This document shows positions 61,262-64,000 of a stretch of 64,000 nucleotides of DNA, piece by piece. This DNA comes from Aquimarina amphilecti (GTDB taxonomy: Bacteria; Bacteroidota; Bacteroidia; Flavobacteriales; Flavobacteriaceae). Both the position numbers and the translations under genes were made by a program. How positions within the stretch are numbered: the first letter of the stretch is position 1; every line of letters begins with the position of its first letter. The stretch is from NCBI RefSeq assembly GCF_900109375.1, contig NZ_FOAB01000007.1, positions 62,001-126,000 of the forward strand. Direction: 5' to 3'. Under the pieces are notes generated by a model that saw only the letters and a program-made list of their open reading frames with translations, did not search any database and had not been told where the DNA came from.

Positions 61262-61861
61262 ATGATTAAAAAAAAATGCTTATTTCTTATATTAATAATT
61301 TCAGTACTAACAAATATACAAGCGCAGGGCAATCCACTAAAATCTGCCACTTTAGGGCTTAAATCTGGGATTAACTTTGCGACCGTAATAGAAAACAATG
61401 ATAACAATATCGATTTTAGAACTGACTTTTACTTAGGATTAGCAGTAGAGGCTATGATAACTGATAAGTTTGGTTTCCAAATAGAGAGCTTTTATTCTAG
61501 ACAAGGATTCAACTACGAAGATCCAATTGATTCAAAAAAAGAGGCAGTCAAAATCGATTACATTCAGGTACCAATTCTAGCAAAAGCCTATTTAGTAAAT
61601 GGACTTAATATTCAAGCAGGATTACAAATGGGATTTAAAGTTAATGAAAATATAAACTCTAACTCGTTTTTAAATAGTCATAATACGTCTACTAAAAGTA
61701 TTAAAAAATTTGATCTTCAGTTAAGTTCGGGAATAGAATATAAATTTAAAACGGGTTTCTTTACCCAAATCAGATATAACTATGGCTTATCCGAGGTCAT
61801 AGAAAATTCTGAACTTCACAATTCTATATTCTCTTTAGGAATTGGTTATATGTTCTATTAA
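61262..61861 (+). CDS. outer-membrane beta-barrel protein (PorT/OMP_b-brl type)
   Basis: A 199-residue exported barrel (signal peptide ending NIQAQ). The TLGLKSGINFATV start and ..GFQIESFYSRQGF, DYIQVPILAKAYL, QAGLQMGFKV, LGIGYMFY end are typical of the Bacteroidota eight-stranded OMP_b-brl_2 family. Function unknown. Ends 2 nt from a convergent barrel gene. Confidence 0.85.
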   Translation: MIKKKCLFLILIISVLTNIQAQGNPLKSATLGLKSGINFATVIENNDNNIDFRTDFYLGLAVEAMITDKFGFQIESFYSRQGFNYEDPIDSKKEAVKIDYIQVPILAKAYLVNGLNIQAGLQMGFKVNENINSNSFLNSHNTSTKSIKKFDLQLSSGIEYKFKTGFFTQIRYNYGLSEVIENSELHNSIFSLGIGYMFY

Positions 61862-61863
61862 AC

Positions 61864-62766
61864 TTATATCTTAAATTTTAATCCTCCACGAATGTAAAAG
61901 GTGTTCTGATCATTTATTGTTAAAACATTTTCTTGATCATCATTCCGTAATCTTATATCATTCAACAATGTATATCCAAAATAGCTATAAAAAACTAGGT
62001 GTTTAGTAAATAGATGTTCGTAACCTAATCCCCCTAAAGCTATAGTCATGGATATATTTTCTGCTACTTGATTTCCTGAACCAGTAGAATCATCAGTAAC
62101 TAATCGGTCGTTTTGAAGGTTTGCATAAAAACCATCTAAGGTAGCAAATGCCTGTAATTTATTTTTACTATTAATCGTGTACTTTAGGTTACTTTTTGGG
62201 ACTCCCAAAGAATATGACCAAGAAGGATGAAACTCCTTATAATAATTAACAAATGGTAGTGGAAATGGCCTTCCCGCCGTAGTAGAATATTGAAGTCCTA
62301 AAATCAATCGCCATGGTTTTTTTAAACCTTCATTTTTTTTGTCTTTAATAAAGAAAATTGCACCAGAGTATAATAAATCATCACTTGTAATTTTATTGTT
62401 TTCAAAATTGGAAGCAACCATGGCACCAGACTTTATGGCAAAACGCCAATCATTCTTTAATTTAAACGTATATCCTATAGTAAATTCTGCAGAACGTAAG
62501 CGATCAAATCCTGACACATCAAATGAAGTAAGATCTTCATAGTCAAAATTAACTTCTCTATATTCTAATCCAGTTACTAGATAACTTCCTTTATCATTTA
62601 ATTTTATTGGATAATTTAACAATGCTCTAAACCGTTTAAAGGAGTTGTCACTTCCTCTTTGAGGAAAATAAGTATACTCTACTCGGGCCAGATCACTTAC
62701 CTGACCTAATAGGGTAAGCGAACAGAAAAAAACAAAAATGGATATTAAAAAACAGATTTTATTCAT
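61864..62766 (-). CDS. outer-membrane beta-barrel protein (DUF6268-like)
   Basis: A 300-residue exported barrel (signal peptide MNKICFLISIFVFFCSLTLLGQ). The strand pattern VEYTYFPQRG, RFRALLNYPIKL, LVTGLEYR, FTIGYTFKL, WRLILGLQYSTTAG and the terminal FYIRGGLKFKI fit flavobacterial DUF6268-type proteins. 46 nt downstream of the PAP2 gene on the same strand. Confidence 0.78.
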   Translation of the reverse strand: MNKICFLISIFVFFCSLTLLGQVSDLARVEYTYFPQRGSDNSFKRFRALLNYPIKLNDKGSYLVTGLEYREVNFDYEDLTSFDVSGFDRLRSAEFTIGYTFKLKNDWRFAIKSGAMVASNFENNKITSDDLLYSGAIFFIKDKKNEGLKKPWRLILGLQYSTTAGRPFPLPFVNYYKEFHPSWSYSLGVPKSNLKYTINSKNKLQAFATLDGFYANLQNDRLVTDDSTGSGNQVAENISMTIALGGLGYEHLFTKHLVFYSYFGYTLLNDIRLRNDDQENVLTINDQNTFYIRGGLKFKI

Positions 62767-62812
62767 TGATATATAAATAAATAATTAAACAAAACACCAA
62801 AAACATCATCAT

Positions 62813-63613
62813 TTAGAATCGATAAGAAACTCTAATGCTTTGTTGATTAAATCCAATACCTGGCATAATACTTAAATTCTTGTTTTTCTTTTTATGAAGT
62901 TCTGGAACTAATATACCTGTAGTAGCTCCAATTGCGTATCCTAGTAATACATCTGTAAGAAAATGATTTCCTGACTGAACACGAAAGTAACTTACTACAG
63001 CTGGCAATACAGCTGCACCTGCCCAAACATATGGTTTAGCTTTAGAATTCGGAAAGTAGTCACTAAAAACCTTAGCTGCAAAAAAGGTTGCTGCCGCAGA
63101 TGCTGCAGCGTGTCCACTAAAAAATGAACGTTGTGAATCTTTTGATAATCTATCTTTTAAAGGAGCATCTTCTGCGTATACTAGAGGTCGTGGTCTATTC
63201 ACTAAACCTGCCGTAATGGTGAATAAAGCTCCAGCTGTTGCCATACTCTCGACTAACATTACCGATAATTTGCCAGAATCACGTCTTGTGTTTTTATTTA
63301 ACAACAATAAAAAAGGAGTTGCAAAAGAAGTGTAGAAAGGAATGTCACTAATCTGACTTGCTCGCTCCGAATAATTTCCAGCTGCCCAGCGATCAATAAA
63401 AAAAATATCTTCTTTATTAAGGTTTCCTAATTCCTGCTCGCTAATTCCATCTTTATTCAAAAGTAATGTAAAGCCATATACAGAACCTCCTACCGCTCCA
63501 GTAACCCATGCACCATCTATCCAAGGATTAGTTTCGTAAGGAGATTCTACTTGTGAAAAAATATTAGTTACTATAAATATTAATGTTAGTAATATTATAT
63601 ATTTAATTCTCAT
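62813..63613 (-). CDS. PAP2-family phosphatase
   Basis: A 266-residue exported or membrane-anchored PAP2 acid phosphatase (signal peptide ending near FSQVE). The three conserved motifs are present: VNRPRPLVY, SFFSGHAA, and YFRVQSGNHFLTDVLLGYAIG. Such enzymes dephosphorylate undecaprenyl-PP, phosphatidate or lipid A. Between the BamA-like gene and the DUF6268 barrel on the same strand, so likely one unit acting on lipids at the outer membrane. Confidence 0.88.
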   Translation of the reverse strand: MRIKYIILLTLIFIVTNIFSQVESPYETNPWIDGAWVTGAVGGSVYGFTLLLNKDGISEQELGNLNKEDIFFIDRWAAGNYSERASQISDIPFYTSFATPFLLLLNKNTRRDSGKLSVMLVESMATAGALFTITAGLVNRPRPLVYAEDAPLKDRLSKDSQRSFFSGHAAASAAATFFAAKVFSDYFPNSKAKPYVWAGAAVLPAVVSYFRVQSGNHFLTDVLLGYAIGATTGILVPELHKKKNKNLSIMPGIGFNQQSIRVSYRF

Positions 63614-63639
63614 ATTATAAAATTTTTGATTTTAGTTTT

Positions 63640-64000
63640 TTAAAATTTAAAAGCAAATGCGAATGAAAACCTAGCACCGTCTTCTCCTGCAAAAAGATTT
63701 AAAGTTGCTTTCATAGCATTAGTACTGTTTATCCATAGACCTCCTCCGTAATCACTATGCCATTTATCTGATCTATCATTATCAGCAATCCAGACTCTTC
63801 CAGTGTCAACGCCTGTAAATACTCCTATTTGAAGTGGTAAAATTTTAGTTTTAAATTGTTTGAAACTATATCTTATATCAGCACTACCAGCCAACGAGGA
63901 TTGACCTGTAAATCGTTCTGTTCTGTAACCGCGTAATAGATTATCCGCTCCAAGTTGAGCAGCTTGATAGAATTCATAATTCTCCCCGATATTAAATTGA
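63640..64000 (-). CDS. BamA/TamA-like outer-membrane surface antigen (partial)
   Basis: The C-terminal ~119 residues of a gene that continues beyond the right edge; the frame is open to the window end. LGADNLLRGYRTERFTG carries the LRGY/F motif of Omp85 barrels, followed by QIGVFTGVDTGRVW, WHSDYGGGLW and a terminal FSFAFAFKF strand. Probably a BamA/TamA-family or 'bacterial surface antigen' protein. 26 nt upstream of PAP2. Confidence 0.82.
   Translation of the reverse strand, partial: QFNIGENYEFYQAAQLGADNLLRGYRTERFTGQSSLAGSADIRYSFKQFKTKILPLQIGVFTGVDTGRVWIADNDRSDKWHSDYGGGLWINSTNAMKATLNLFAGEDGARFSFAFAFKF

Overview
The window looks like a chromosomal segment of a marine-type Flavobacteriaceae (Bacteroidota). 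The evidence is an AT-rich genome, -7 promoter boxes of the TAnnTTTG type, two secreted proteins ending in type IX secretion (T9SS) type-B sorting domains, the Bacteroidota-style GSIII + GSII glutamine synthetase pair, BlaI/BlaR1-like genes with TonB-plug-like repeats, and a flavobacterial curli operon. I see no insertion sequence, prophage, integrase, CRISPR array or rRNA. One tRNA (Arg-ACG) is present. Genus-level placement (Aquimarina-like) would be a guess.

Layout. 1-8.3 kb: a Gly/Trp- and Arg/Ser-rich lipoprotein, an OmpP1/FadL-type outer-membrane protein and two paralogous T9SS substrates. 8.4-13.4 kb: housekeeping genes (folE-cysS-yidD-lgt, convergent prfA). 13.5-16.7 kb: two small membrane proteins, a divergent MsrA, a SAM methyltransferase and purM. 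16.8-22.8 kb: a complete curli operon on the minus strand, csgA-csgB-csgE-csgF-csgG plus a beta-propeller lipoprotein, closed by a strong terminator. The major curlin consists of two ~170-residue copies of itself, CsgE carries an extra N-terminal CsgH-like domain, and CsgG carries an extra C-terminal beta-barrel-like domain. 23-26.5 kb: divergent GSIII and GSII. 26.8-31.5 kb: a Ca2+/Na+ exchanger and a BlaI/BlaR1-type sensor operon preceded by three identical-architecture operators spaced exactly 20 bp apart. 31.5-34.2 kb: apt, an SPFH protein, a DUF2007 protein and tRNA-Arg.

34.4-60.9 kb is the most interesting part. It starts with a regulator whose AraC-type DNA-binding domain is fused to a C-terminal BLUF blue-light receptor domain that keeps the key flavin-site Tyr, Asn, Gln and Trp. 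Four more regulators with the same N-terminal domain and HTH, but no BLUF, are scattered through the next 24 kb. Between them lie genes that in other phyla belong to general-stress regulons: nitroreductase, ribosome hibernation factor, DJ-1-like protein, aldehyde dehydrogenase, a YtxH/holin-like/small-protein trio, Dps, DUF2652 cyclase-like protein, DUF2254, flavodoxin-type reductase, topoisomerase IB, MscS, AI-2E exporter, PA2169-type four-helix protein, a SRAP-like protein lacking its catalytic residues, DUF1328, a small acidic lipoprotein, a Cys-less ArsC-like protein and cardiolipin synthase. My reading (inference) is a light-responsive stress island controlled by a paralogous AraC family rather than by an alternative sigma factor.

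61-64 kb: beta-barrel outer-membrane proteins, a PAP2 phosphatase and the 3' part of a BamA/TamA-like surface antigen gene that runs off the window.
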